From NCBI GenBank assembly GCA_036342255.1, contig JAZAUS010000003.1:113839-177838 (forward strand): a stretch of 64,000 nt of DNA, read 5' to 3'. Below the pieces are notes generated by a model. The model searched no databases, was not told where the DNA came from, and saw nothing but the letters and a program-made list of their open reading frames with translations. The stretch comes from RUG11198 sp036342255 (lineage in GTDB: Bacteria > Bacillota_I > Bacilli_A > RF39 > UBA660). The translations under genes and the position numbers were made by a program. Below are positions 27,334 to 37,430 of the stretch, piece after piece (position 1 is the first letter of the stretch; each line of letters starts with the position of its first letter).

Positions 27334-28251
27334 TTAATAAACATGCTTTTTTAAAGACTTAACAGGCCAATTACTAATTATTTTATTATCTATATTAGCC
27401 TGTCCTTGCATACAAAAACCCAATTGATTCTTAAAACCAGGCTTAGCATGATAATCACTACCACCTGATATTAAAAGATTATTATCATTAGCAAATTTTT
27501 TAATATATTCAATTTGTTCCTCATTAAAACCATTATAATAGCATTCAATTCCATCAAGAGGATACTCATGATACATATTATCAAGTACCTTATCTATATT
27601 TTTCATTCCATATAAGAAAGGATGTGCCAAAAATACTATACCTCCAAGCTCATGAATTATCTCACATATCTCATCTATACTTTTATTTAAGACAACATAA
27701 TTAATATAGAAAGGAGTCTCAGGGCTAGTAACACATTTACGATAAAACTGATAGCCAGTATCTTGATAATTACCTTGTAATAAATATTTAACCTTTTCTA
27801 CATTATTATCCTTTAAAATAGAATTATATAAATTAGATTCAAAAGCCTTTATAAACAAATGATCATAATAATAAGAATCAACATCTAACCCTAATCTCTT
27901 AAATTTATCAATTAACTTAATTCTTTCTTTTTCTATAATAGCATGCATCTTTTCATTAGTACGATAATTATCTTTAACTATTACTTTATTTATATAATTA
28001 TAATCGTTAAAATTATAGGCTAATAATTCTATTTTATGTCCCTTATATTTAGAACTAATCTCAATCCCTGGAATAATATTACCAGAAAATAAATCATGAT
28101 AATCAAAACTATCTAATTCATTATATGCCAAACAAGTATCATGATCAGTAATAGATATAGTATCTAAACCAACTTGCTCTGCTAATATTAATACTTCCTT
28201 TAAATTCCTTAAACCATCCGAATAAGTTGTATGTATATGAAGATCAATCAC
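27334..28251 (-). CDS. PHP-domain phosphoesterase (TrpH-like)
   Basis: PHP (polymerase and histidinol phosphatase) metal-dependent phosphoesterase. It has the HIHTTYSDG motif at the N-terminus, SITDHDTC near residue 35, GIEIS near 65, FLAHPF near 213 and SGGSDYHAKP near 265, which together supply the trinuclear metal site. TrpH-type enzymes remove 3'-phosphates from pAp or 5'-end nucleotides from short RNA. I prefer the GTG at 28251, which gives (M)IDLHIHTT and has AAGGTG 6 bases upstream; a TTG at 28269 gives six more residues. It is a single gene. Confidence 0.88.
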   Translation of the reverse strand: MIDLHIHTTYSDGLRNLKEVLILAEQVGLDTISITDHDTCLAYNELDSFDYHDLFSGNIIPGIEISSKYKGHKIELLAYNFNDYNYINKVIVKDNYRTNEKMHAIIEKERIKLIDKFKRLGLDVDSYYYDHLFIKAFESNLYNSILKDNNVEKVKYLLQGNYQDTGYQFYRKCVTSPETPFYINYVVLNKSIDEICEIIHELGGIVFLAHPFLYGMKNIDKVLDNMYHEYPLDGIECYYNGFNEEQIEYIKKFANDNNLLISGGSDYHAKPGFKNQLGFCMQGQANIDNKIISNWPVKSLKKHVY

Positions 28252-28324
28252 AATAATCACCTTCTTCAAACAAAACTTCTAAAAAGAATGGAAGTATTCT
28301 ATCACACTTCTAGTTAATTTACAA

Positions 28325-28540
28325 CTATTTTTTTAATTCTTTTATATTTCTTGCAACCTTATCTCCATTTTGTAATTTTTCTACATTAAATTCGACTTCA
28401 TTATTTAGTCTTACATTTCTATCTATTAAATCTTTTTCATGAAAAAATATTTCTTCATTATTAGTAAATAATCTTATACAACCAGTAATACTATTATATT
28501 TAACTATCTTACCAATATTAATTTTCATATATTTAACCAT
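28325..28540 (-). CDS. Cold-shock-domain-like OB-fold protein, 71 residues
   Basis: GKIVKYNSITGCIRLF, then IFFHEKDL, then VEFNVEKLQNGDKVARNI match the strand order of a cold-shock domain (GxIxxFxxxxGxI, FFHxxDL, VxFxVxxxxxGxxAxNI). The RNP1 aromatic residues are partly altered, since it reads KYNSITG in place of the usual KWFNAEKG. Its AAGGAGA ribosome site lies in the last codons of the upstream 1154-residue gene, so it is translationally linked with that gene. It probably binds single-stranded RNA or DNA. Confidence 0.75.
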   Translation of the reverse strand: MVKYMKINIGKIVKYNSITGCIRLFTNNEEIFFHEKDLIDRNVRLNNEVEFNVEKLQNGDKVARNIKELKK

Positions 28541-28542
28541 AA

Positions 28543-31500
28543 CTATTTTCTCCTTTTATTATTAATATCTAATTCACTACTTAAAGAAAGAATAGCTTTA
28601 TCTATCTCCTCATAAGATCTTTCATCACTACTAATACTAACAATTTTAATTTTATTATCCATAGATAAATACACAACCCAATCATCAGCAATATAAGCCT
28701 TTTTATAAACTATATCATCTCTATCAAATTCAATAGAATTAAAATTGTATTCATCCTCATCATTAAGATTATCTCTTATTATAATCATCTTCTTTATATA
28801 ATTAGATACATCCTTATCAAATTCATTAATAAAAGAAGGTTTTATTCTAACAGACTTATAAACATGTTGATCATTTTCTTGTAAAATAATAGGACTCATT
28901 TCCTGTTTAGTAGCATTAGTAGCAATTACAACAATATTATCTTTTCCAATATCAGTATATTTAGGAATAGCTATTGTTTTTTGCTTAAAAGGTGCTTTAA
29001 TTGACTTTTCTGATGCCAATGCACAATTACAATCAGCTATAACATTTTCAATAGGTATCTCTTTATCATCAACCTCTAACTTATTACTAACTTCAATAAT
29101 ATCATTAGCAACCATTCTTAAAGCCTCTATCAAATCATCATTATCATAATTCAATACCAAAGAATGCCTTAATTGATTCAAAAATACAGTATTCCCATTG
29201 CGATAGCCAGATATTCTAGAAACTAATTTATTAGAATTTACATCTTCAAATATAATATGAAACCCTCTAGGATCCAAGTTACAAAATTCAAATAAATCAT
29301 GACCAACACCTCGTATTCTCATACAAGATTCAGTTCTTTCACCCAATGTAATATTCCTAGAAGAAGTCCTATTACCAACAATAACCCTAATTTTTTTACC
29401 ATTAGATAAAGTAATAATTTTAGAAAATGAAGGAACTGTAACCTCATGCAATTTCAACATTTTTAAATAATAAGAAATTGCCTTTTCTAATCTATCTTTA
29501 GTAAATCTTAACTTAGTTTCATTTTTATCTTTATTAGCAGCATTAGGAGCAGGATTCTCCTTTATCAAGTTATAATCTTCAGATCCTAAAATAATTTTAT
29601 ATACCAAATTATAAGAAGCATATGTATTATAATCATTTAAAATTCTATAAGGCCTAACTAAATAATTACCATCTATATTATTAATAATCTCATCTCTAAT
29701 TAGTTTATCCAACTTCTTACTATCAATATTTGAATCTTTAGAATAATTCTCTTTCATCTTTTTAAATAATTTTTTATATTCATCACTTTGAACAAAATCA
29801 TTAATAAATCTATCATTATTTTTATCATATATACTACTAAAATTACTTATAAAAGAATACAAATCATAAAAATTTTCTCCATATAATCTAAATATTTGTT
29901 CATTAAATACCAAAGGCCATTCCAGTACCTTATATTTATTTAAAATATCTAATAATTTATTATATTTCTTATCATCATTAATAACTTCATCAAAAATAAC
30001 TTTCAATTCTTTAATTGAGAACATATCCTCAGCATCATTTAATTTTAAATTTCTTTTCTTATAACTTATATCTTTCTTTAAAGTACTAACAAATTCCTTA
30101 TCATCAAATAAAAAATGTAACTCTGTTGGTAATATACTATTATTACCCTCTTCAACAACCTTATCTTCTAACCATTTTAAAAATATATCTCTAGCCTCTT
30201 TAAATTGATCCTTTTCTATTTTATTATATATATATCCATTATCATTTAATATTTTCATTAACACATCATGATTATTTATATTTAAATAATTAAATATCTT
30301 TCTAATAACTTCTCTTCTATTATCTTTAATATCATAATTATAAATTATAGTATTTATAGTATCTATATTATTCTTATTAGAATAATTATTAGCCATAGTA
30401 GCAACATAAGAATCAGTTATCTCATGAAGAATCTCTAAATAAGGCTTAAATTCATTATCAATAACAACTTTATTTAATACCTCATATAAAAATAATCTTT
30501 TCTTTTCTTTAATAGATAATTCCTTATTTTTATTAATCAAATCCTTAACTAAATAATTAGGAATACAATCTATACTCAAAAATTTATTTACCCAAGATTT
30601 AATTAACAATTCTTTTGTATCTAATGGAATTCTCTTATTATCAGCAATAGCCTTTATCCTACCAAAAATACCCACTACTTTATTATTTTCTTGACGATAA
30701 ATATATTGTTGAAGAGATTCATTAATATTTTTTAAATCTTTAATAGATAATTCTCTTACTTTTAACAATTCAAAAAATCTATCTACCTCTTCTGGACTTT
30801 TTCTTTCTAAATAATCAACAATAGGAAAATCATATCTATAAAAAACACTATTATATTTAAAATCTAACAACTTATAAAAAGTATCCTTATTAAAATCTAA
30901 ATTATTATTCGTAGTAACTTTATATATATTATCATATAACTCTCTTACTTCATTATTAATTATATAATCAATCAATAAAGTATTAGACGTAGTAAAAGGA
31001 TAATCATCTTTCAATATCTTCATTATATCTATCACTTTTGGTATTAAATCTTCTGAAATCTTTTCACTATTAAGATCAATAACTTTATATAAATCTTCTA
31101 TATTATTCTCAATTATATATCTAATAAAACTAGGATTATTATAATAATGCCCATTATAATCTATCCTATTATCTACCATATCTTCTCTCAAAACATTTAT
31201 AATTACAGGTAACTGTTCTTCACTAAAATTACATTTATCAATTTTAATAGTATGATATAACTTTTTAACTTTATTATCCAAAATATAATTAACCAAAATA
31301 GGATTATATATTTCTATATCAACATCCTCTTCTATTAAATAATTAATATATTTAACTACTTGTTCACCAGTGAATGAATATATATTATACTGAATTATAT
31401 AATATAAATTAGAATAATTATTACTCATAATATATTCAATCAATTGAGGATTCTTTAAATGATAAAAATTTGGTTCCTCAGAAACCATTTCAAAAGCTTT

Positions 31501-32007
31501 AATTAATTCTTCATCTGTCAGTTGTATACTATTATAATCACAGCGCCTAAACAATTTAGAATTACTAGTATTTATAATATATTTTATAATTAAAGGATTA
31601 GTAATATAACTAGCCCCAGCCTTTTCTATAAGATCTATTAAATCATTATAATATTTTACACTATCTTCTTGAAATAAACTATAAACTCTTGGAAAAGATT
31701 CATCAAAATATTTATATTCCAACAACAAATTTTTTTGATACTTAAGCAAATTATCTTTTTCTTCTTTAAGATAATAATAATAATAAACGCAATCAAAAAA
31801 ATCTTTATTACTATCCATCAGTTCACTAAATTCACTAAAGTCATCAAAATAATCAACCCATACATAAGGAAATTTTTTATATTTATCTATAACATCAATT
31901 AAAGCTAATTTTAGCTCCTTATTAGAAATTATATATATCAAATCAAATCTAGATATTTCATTTAACTTATTCTGTTTAATTCTACTCATTAACAACTTAT
32001 CATTCAT
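28543..32007 (-). CDS. Large hypothetical protein, 1154 residues, with five tandem helical repeats
   Basis: I cannot assign a family. It has no signal peptide or membrane segment. Residues 137-365 hold five copies of a unit of about 50 residues with the pattern NPxLIxYIxxNxxxxLYxxI and a following helix (starts near 137, 186, 235, 291 and 342). A long helical middle section follows. The C-terminal part (about 880-1130) has a distinct globular pattern: KIRVIVGNRTSSR, GERTESCMRI and GFHIIFED. The last of these recalls the Cys-containing core of PcfJ-like proteins, but the match is weak. It is co-transcribed with a low-molecular-weight phosphatase (17-base gap) and a cold-shock-like protein. Confidence 0.8.
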   Translation of the reverse strand: MNDKLLMSRIKQNKLNEISRFDLIYIISNKELKLALIDVIDKYKKFPYVWVDYFDDFSEFSELMDSNKDFFDCVYYYYYLKEEKDNLLKYQKNLLLEYKYFDESFPRVYSLFQEDSVKYYNDLIDLIEKAGASYITNPLIIKYIINTSNSKLFRRCDYNSIQLTDEELIKAFEMVSEEPNFYHLKNPQLIEYIMSNNYSNLYYIIQYNIYSFTGEQVVKYINYLIEEDVDIEIYNPILVNYILDNKVKKLYHTIKIDKCNFSEEQLPVIINVLREDMVDNRIDYNGHYYNNPSFIRYIIENNIEDLYKVIDLNSEKISEDLIPKVIDIMKILKDDYPFTTSNTLLIDYIINNEVRELYDNIYKVTTNNNLDFNKDTFYKLLDFKYNSVFYRYDFPIVDYLERKSPEEVDRFFELLKVRELSIKDLKNINESLQQYIYRQENNKVVGIFGRIKAIADNKRIPLDTKELLIKSWVNKFLSIDCIPNYLVKDLINKNKELSIKEKKRLFLYEVLNKVVIDNEFKPYLEILHEITDSYVATMANNYSNKNNIDTINTIIYNYDIKDNRREVIRKIFNYLNINNHDVLMKILNDNGYIYNKIEKDQFKEARDIFLKWLEDKVVEEGNNSILPTELHFLFDDKEFVSTLKKDISYKKRNLKLNDAEDMFSIKELKVIFDEVINDDKKYNKLLDILNKYKVLEWPLVFNEQIFRLYGENFYDLYSFISNFSSIYDKNNDRFINDFVQSDEYKKLFKKMKENYSKDSNIDSKKLDKLIRDEIINNIDGNYLVRPYRILNDYNTYASYNLVYKIILGSEDYNLIKENPAPNAANKDKNETKLRFTKDRLEKAISYYLKMLKLHEVTVPSFSKIITLSNGKKIRVIVGNRTSSRNITLGERTESCMRIRGVGHDLFEFCNLDPRGFHIIFEDVNSNKLVSRISGYRNGNTVFLNQLRHSLVLNYDNDDLIEALRMVANDIIEVSNKLEVDDKEIPIENVIADCNCALASEKSIKAPFKQKTIAIPKYTDIGKDNIVVIATNATKQEMSPIILQENDQHVYKSVRIKPSFINEFDKDVSNYIKKMIIIRDNLNDEDEYNFNSIEFDRDDIVYKKAYIADDWVVYLSMDNKIKIVSISSDERSYEEIDKAILSLSSELDINNKRRK

Positions 32008-32024
32008 TTATATCACCTTTAATA

Positions 32025-32444
32025 CTATTTACTTTCTAAAATCTTAATTAAATTAATACATCCTTTATAAATCTCATGATAAACTTTATCAAAGTTTCCA
32101 GTATACCAAGGATCTTCTATATCTTTATCTAACAATTTTATAATTTTTGATTCCCCATTACTAAAATTCATAAGATTATTATAATTATATTTATCAAAGC
32201 ATACAATTATATCAAAATTATTATAATCATCTACAGTTATTTGTTTAGCATAATGTTTAGTATAAGGAATACCATAATTATCTAAAACTTTTTTAGCAGG
32301 AGGATAAATATCATTACCAATTTCTTCCGTAGAAGTAGCTCTTGATTCAACCAAATACTTATCTCCAGTTAAATATTTAAATATATATTCTCCCATTGGA
32401 GATCTACATATATTACCATGACACACAAACAAAATCTTTCTCAT
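32025..32444 (-). CDS. Low-molecular-weight protein-tyrosine phosphatase
   Basis: The N-terminal loop FVCHGNICRSPM is the C-x5-R active site (nucleophile Cys in CHGNICR). The general-acid Asp is in the EDPWYTG motif near residue 112. At 139 residues it is a little under the usual 150. It may dephosphorylate protein tyrosine or act as an arsenate-reductase-type relative; the DPWY motif favours the phosphatase. It is the first gene of an operon with the 1154-residue protein. Ribosome site GGAGGGG. Confidence 0.93.
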   Translation of the reverse strand: MRKILFVCHGNICRSPMGEYIFKYLTGDKYLVESRATSTEEIGNDIYPPAKKVLDNYGIPYTKHYAKQITVDDYNNFDIIVCFDKYNYNNLMNFSNGESKIIKLLDKDIEDPWYTGNFDKVYHEIYKGCINLIKILESK

Positions 32445-32492
32445 TAAAAATCCCCTCCATAACCATATTTATTATAACATAAAATAACTTAC

Positions 32493-32528
32493 AAGAAAAA
32501 AATAACAAATAATATGTTATTTTTTCTT
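32493..32528 (-). terminator. Terminator of the AI-2E/GT4/GH31 operon
   Basis: Long stem AAGAAA...ATAACA with TGTTAT...TTTCTT overlapping the stop codon at 32517, with A- and T-runs on both arms. Confidence 0.7.
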
Positions 32529-32870
32529 ATTTTGTAACCATAAATAATATCTTCCTAATAAACCATAACAAATTATAATCATAAGTAACAATAAAACTAT
32601 GCCAAGAATTATTCTCAATATTAAAGAAGATATTAAATAAATAATTATTATATAAATAGAAGTAACAATAAAAGTATTTAAAAAAGCATTAATATAAACA
32701 AACTTTTTATAATCTATTTTCTTAACATCTATATCATATAATTTATTTAAATAAACCAATTCTGGAGACATATCTTTTTTCTTCAACTTTTTATTATTTC
32801 TAACCAATAAGAAATAATTTAATAAATATACTAATATAAATACTAATATATATTCAATAAATATTCTCAT
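32517..32870 (-). CDS. Small membrane protein, 117 residues, three hydrophobic segments
   Basis: Hydrophobic segments at about residues 4-22, 65-85 and 88-108, separated by a basic loop containing KKKDMSPELVYLNKLYDI. The pattern EhxYLxKxYxhDxxKIxYK is shared by a group of small conserved membrane proteins in Bacilli. I do not know a function. It is the last gene of the operon, 23 bases after the GH31-like gene. Ribosome site GGGAGTG. Confidence 0.7.
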   Translation of the reverse strand: MRIFIEYILVFILVYLLNYFLLVRNNKKLKKKDMSPELVYLNKLYDIDVKKIDYKKFVYINAFLNTFIVTSIYIIIIYLISSLILRIILGIVLLLLMIIICYGLLGRYYLWLQNKKK

Positions 32871-32893
32871 ACTAACACTCCCTAAACAATAAA

Positions 32894-35263
32894 TTATACC
32901 GCATCAATATACTCTAATAAATTTAAAAACATTTTTACAAACTTAGGTTCCAATCCTTTTCTTCTTAATTTTCTAATAGCAATTCTTTTCTTTCTAATAG
33001 CAGCATTACCAAATAAAATATCATCAATCTTCTCTTTAAGTATAGTATCAATCTCCAAATCTTCTAGTATTCCTTTTATATCATCATTTATAAGTTTCAA
33101 TGTAGAATTTTCAAGTTTTTCACTTGTACACGTAACAATAATTTTTTGTCCATTAATAACACTAGGTACATTAACTATTAAATCATTACCTTCCATCTCA
33201 GCTGTTGCTTTAATACTTTTATAACCATCAGTAACATTAATTCTAGCAGCATTAGTATTACGAAACTTAATTTTATAATTACGATAATCAGGATTTAACC
33301 CTTGATTAGATACTGGACTAATACTTAACTCATATTTATCAGGAGAATAATCAAACTTATATTCCGTAATAGCAAAATTACCATTTTTAAAATTATTAGA
33401 AATACCATCATCTTCATATAATTTATATTCACTACTACAACCAGGAAAAACATCAACTTCCAAATTAGTAGGATTATCAGTATTTAAATCTAAAGACATA
33501 ACAATAATAGAACCCTCTTTACAAAAAACAGGATAATCTTCATCTTTATAAAAACTCATATAATATTTATTACCAGGAAATTTTTTACCACTCTCTAATT
33601 CATACCAAACACCTTCTGGAATAAATAATCTTTGTACTACACGATTCATCACTGTATTCTTCTTTTTAGTAATTGGACAAACTAACATAGATTGTCCAAA
33701 AAAGTATTGATTAGTATATAATGGTTCATCATAAACTTTAGGATATTTATAATATAATGGCTGAATAATAGGACTACCTGTTTTATGATATATATATGCT
33801 TCAGTATATATATAAGGAATTAATTTATAACGCAATTGCAAATATTTTTTAATTATTTCACATTGTGACAAATTCCAACGCCAAGGTTCTCTACGATAAT
33901 ATTTACCATCATCACTTGCCAAAACAAGAAAAGAACTAAATACACCTAATTGAATATATCTAATAAACAATTCAAAATTTTCTATCCCATTTTTATAGCC
34001 ACCTATAGCATTAACTACATAGCTTAATCCCATATTAGAAGCACTAGAATTATATCTAGGCAAAACTTCTAAAGTATTCCAATCAACATTAGTTTCGCCA
34101 GAATTAATAATACCATATCTATGAATAGCAATATTATGATTTCTAGTTAATACAATACTTCTCTTATTATAAGAAATAGATTCATATGTATAATGATAAT
34201 GATTTAATAAAGCTAATGAAACTTTATCCTTAGGATTTACATATTTAATATTAAAAGTACTTACACCAGAATTAGCTAACCTATTAATAACTTCTGTTGA
34301 ATATACATTTAATTTATTATTATCAATAGGTAAAAAACTAAATGATTTCCCACTAGTATCATTATACATACCCATTATTCTTTTATATATAGAACTACCA
34401 GTAGGAATATTAGAATCAGGTTTAACAGTTACTCCTAATTTGATACCTTTCTCATCTAATGTCTTTTTCAAACCTAAAGCATCTAAAATACTATTATCTA
34501 AATAAAAAGGTTCATTATTTGTATAACACCTATCACCTAACAAAAATACAGAAATAGGAATATCTTCTTCCTTAAACTTCTTTACCGTTTTACTTATATC
34601 ATTATTAGTATATCTAGCATTTTTATGCCACCAATTACCTAATGCATATCTAGGAACCATCAAAGGATAACCAGTTAACTTAAAATAATCTTGTAAACAT
34701 AATCCTAAATCTTTCTTATACATAAAAACATAAAAATCCAACTCTTGATTACTTCTCTTTACAAAATTACCCCTCTCATTTAATACCATAGAATCTGAAT
34801 CATCTATAAAACAAAAACCATCCGTTGAATACAAACCTTTATCTAATTTTAATCTACCCTTAAAATCATCTAAAGAATATGTAACAGACCCATAATTTCT
34901 AGCCTCAGGATGATTATAATTCCATGATCTCTCAGTACCATTTAATGTAATCTTTAAATTAGTAGCAGGAGCTACTTTAGTACCAATAAAAGAATGATCT
35001 TTAACATAATCGATAGTATAATTAGGTGTAACTATTTGAATCAAAGTCTCTGTTTGCGTAACAGTAAAATTATTTTTAGGAAAATCTCTAAAAACAATTC
35101 TTTGAGTAGGATTATCTTCAAATTTTCCTTCTTTACTATACTCTAACCTCACTAATCTCTCTGTTAATATACTAATACGATAAAATTTTCCAAGTACAAT
35201 ATTTTCTTTCTTTGTCTTAGAATCTTTCATATCATTTACAAAATATCCACCTAATGTATTCAT
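32894..35263 (-). CDS. Glycoside hydrolase family 31-like protein, catalytic residues altered
   Basis: A full-length GH31 fold of 789 residues. An N-terminal beta-sandwich covers about 1-200, and the barrel covers about 200-560 (LGNWWHKNARYTNNDI, FIRYIQLGVFSSF, REPWRWNL, LRYKLIPYIYTEAY), followed by two C-terminal beta domains. In active members a nucleophile Asp stands at the end of the fourth strand (WxDxxx); here the aligned stretch reads FNIKYVNP, so the Asp is Lys. The acid/base position, normally Asp in SGD, is Glu (SGET). It is probably inactive or altered. No signal peptide, so it is cytoplasmic. It sits between a GT4 glycosyltransferase and a small membrane protein. It has a GGTGATAGG ribosome site. 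Confidence 0.85.
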   Translation of the reverse strand: MNTLGGYFVNDMKDSKTKKENIVLGKFYRISILTERLVRLEYSKEGKFEDNPTQRIVFRDFPKNNFTVTQTETLIQIVTPNYTIDYVKDHSFIGTKVAPATNLKITLNGTERSWNYNHPEARNYGSVTYSLDDFKGRLKLDKGLYSTDGFCFIDDSDSMVLNERGNFVKRSNQELDFYVFMYKKDLGLCLQDYFKLTGYPLMVPRYALGNWWHKNARYTNNDISKTVKKFKEEDIPISVFLLGDRCYTNNEPFYLDNSILDALGLKKTLDEKGIKLGVTVKPDSNIPTGSSIYKRIMGMYNDTSGKSFSFLPIDNNKLNVYSTEVINRLANSGVSTFNIKYVNPKDKVSLALLNHYHYTYESISYNKRSIVLTRNHNIAIHRYGIINSGETNVDWNTLEVLPRYNSSASNMGLSYVVNAIGGYKNGIENFELFIRYIQLGVFSSFLVLASDDGKYYRREPWRWNLSQCEIIKKYLQLRYKLIPYIYTEAYIYHKTGSPIIQPLYYKYPKVYDEPLYTNQYFFGQSMLVCPITKKKNTVMNRVVQRLFIPEGVWYELESGKKFPGNKYYMSFYKDEDYPVFCKEGSIIVMSLDLNTDNPTNLEVDVFPGCSSEYKLYEDDGISNNFKNGNFAITEYKFDYSPDKYELSISPVSNQGLNPDYRNYKIKFRNTNAARINVTDGYKSIKATAEMEGNDLIVNVPSVINGQKIIVTCTSEKLENSTLKLINDDIKGILEDLEIDTILKEKIDDILFGNAAIRKKRIAIRKLRRKGLEPKFVKMFLNLLEYIDAV

Positions 35264-35328
35264 CCTATCACCTTTTTATTCTATATATTAATTATACAAA
35301 AAACTACCATATGTGTCAATTAATCTTT

Positions 35329-36339
35329 TTAATTATCATCCATTTTCAAAACTTCTTCGTAAACTTTTTTTAGTTCCTGACCAATTACCTCAATTCTTCT
35401 ATCATAAGCTACTTTATAAGCTTCTTCAGTTAAATCTGGTAATTTATTCTCAACAATTTTAATTATCTTATCTTTGAATTCTTTTTTATTCTTAGCCTTA
35501 TAAACATTTACCCCATCTTTTAACCAATCATCAAAAACAGGTATATCACGTATTAAAGTTTTACACTTACTAGCACAAGCCTCTATAACAGGAATTCCTT
35601 CAGTCTCCTCAAAAGTAGGAAATAAATATAAATCACAACCACTCATAGCACATGATATCATACTAGATTCCACATAACCAGCAAAAATCAAATTAGGAAG
35701 TTTTGTATTAACAGCATCCCTAACAGCTTTTGTCGAAGCAGACAAAGGACTATAACCAAACCATATAAACTTATATTGAGGAAGTTCCTTAGCTAATTCT
35801 ACAAAATCAACTATACCCTTTCTCTCAATATATAGCCCAATACCAATTATTACTTTATCCTTATTAGTATACCCATATTTATTTCTAAATTTTAATCCAT
35901 TCTCTTTATTATAAGCAAATTTATCTAATTCTATACCATTACTAATAGCATATATCTTTCTATTCATACCATAGCTATCTAACAATCTCTTAGAATACGG
36001 TGTAGGTGTAACTATAATATCACCCAAACTATAACACTTAATAAGCCACTTTTTAAAAAGAGGCGCTGTTTGCTTAGATAAAAGAAACCCATCTTTATAA
36101 TCTTCTTCCGTAGAATGAGCATGATAAACAATCTTCTTACCCTTCTTCTTAGCTTTTTTAGCCACTTCATAAGAAACTGGAAAATAAGTATTAATATGAA
36201 GAATATCATAATCATCTTTTAAATCAAGTGTATAATCTATCTTAGCACTTTTTAAAGCCATCTGTTGATGTTTAATAGCTTTACCTAGTCCAGACTTGCC
36301 AATTACCTTTTCACCTTCAGAATATAACAAAACTTTCAT
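35329..36339 (-). CDS. Glycosyltransferase family 4 (glycolipid-synthase-like)
   Basis: GT-B retaining glycosyltransferase, 336 residues. The GxGLGKAIKHQ stretch (about 15-25) starts the acceptor domain. The nucleotide-sugar motif FPTFEETEGIPVIEACA (about 245-261) holds the EX7E pair. The ISNGIELDKF linker motif is near 155. The sequence resembles the monoglucosyl-diacylglycerol synthases of Firmicutes, which would fit a membrane glycolipid role and its neighbours (a permease-like gene and a GH31-like protein), but the acceptor is not proved. The gap to the AI-2E-type gene upstream is 29 bases. Confidence 0.87.
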   Translation of the reverse strand: MKVLLYSEGEKVIGKSGLGKAIKHQQMALKSAKIDYTLDLKDDYDILHINTYFPVSYEVAKKAKKKGKKIVYHAHSTEEDYKDGFLLSKQTAPLFKKWLIKCYSLGDIIVTPTPYSKRLLDSYGMNRKIYAISNGIELDKFAYNKENGLKFRNKYGYTNKDKVIIGIGLYIERKGIVDFVELAKELPQYKFIWFGYSPLSASTKAVRDAVNTKLPNLIFAGYVESSMISCAMSGCDLYLFPTFEETEGIPVIEACASKCKTLIRDIPVFDDWLKDGVNVYKAKNKKEFKDKIIKIVENKLPDLTEEAYKVAYDRRIEVIGQELKKVYEEVLKMDDN

Positions 36340-36368
36340 AAAAGTCCACCTTTCAAATATAAGAATAA

Positions 36369-37430
36369 TTAGTTTTTAATCTCTTTCATCTCCATTATTT
36401 TATTATCAATATCCTCTTTAAAAAATTTATAAGTAGCTATAATAATTATAACAATTGGTAAAGAAATAACAATTCCCCAAAATCCACCTAAAACACCACC
36501 AGCAAAAACAGCAAAAATATTAATTAAAGGATGTAATTGATTAGTTTTACCATATACTTTAGGTCCAACAATATATCCATCAATATTAGGACATATAATA
36601 CATACAATCAAAGTTAAAATAAATAATTTAGTACTAATAATAGAAGCAATTACTAAAGCAATAATATTAATTATAAGACCACCAAAATAAGGAATTATCG
36701 TAGTAACAGCAGCTAAAATTCCTAATATTAGCCAATTTGGATGTCCAATAAGGAAAAAGACAATTGTATATTCAAAAAACTGAATAATAATATTTTTAAT
36801 CAATCCTAAAAAATAATTATTTACTTCAACATCAAGTCTTTTAACATAATCATAACTTCTATTCTTCTTAAGTTTTAACTTCTTCTTTAACTTCTTCCTA
36901 ATATCAGTCATATCATATAAAAAATAAACTGAAACAATTAACATAACAATAATATTCGTAAATACACTAATAGAAGTATTAACAAACGTAATAGCTCCAT
37001 TTGATATTTGTCCACCCAACTCTCGCAAAATATCACCAGATATATCAGAAATTGAAGTCTCCAAAATACCCAAATCCAATTCATATTTAGAAGATATATC
37101 CGTAACTACAGTAGATATATTCCCCAAAAACAAAACCATTTGATCATAAAACATTGGTAAAACAATAATACCAATTAATATAATAAAACCAACTAATATA
37201 AAATAAATCAAAAATACAGCTAACCATTTAGGAAATCCCGAATCCTCTAATTTTCTTTGTATAGGATATAAAGCATACGCTACAGCAAAGCCCAATACAA
37301 AAGGTAATAATATATCTATACCTTTCCTAACAATTCCCAACCAAAGACCACTTATCCAATACAATAAACTTACTATAAGAATAACAAGTAGCACATTAAT
37401 CAACTTATAATTTAATTTATTTTTTAACAT
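36369..37430 (-). CDS. AI-2E family transporter-like membrane protein
   Basis: 353 residues with about eight hydrophobic segments in the pattern of the AI-2E/UPF0118 family: a hairpin at about 15-60, one helix near 75-95, a periplasmic helix section (about 100-150), then five more helices. It contains the P-x-x-x-G-x-x-x-N region with GPKVYGKTNQLHPLINIFAV near 290. Members are ion/peptide permeases, with some acting as Na+/H+ antiporters; AI-2 export itself is known for very few. It is the first gene of the operon and is divergent from ftsW/rodA. Confidence 0.88.
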   Translation of the reverse strand: MLKNKLNYKLINVLLVILIVSLLYWISGLWLGIVRKGIDILLPFVLGFAVAYALYPIQRKLEDSGFPKWLAVFLIYFILVGFIILIGIIVLPMFYDQMVLFLGNISTVVTDISSKYELDLGILETSISDISGDILRELGGQISNGAITFVNTSISVFTNIIVMLIVSVYFLYDMTDIRKKLKKKLKLKKNRSYDYVKRLDVEVNNYFLGLIKNIIIQFFEYTIVFFLIGHPNWLILGILAAVTTIIPYFGGLIINIIALVIASIISTKLFILTLIVCIICPNIDGYIVGPKVYGKTNQLHPLINIFAVFAGGVLGGFWGIVISLPIVIIIIATYKFFKEDIDNKIMEMKEIKN

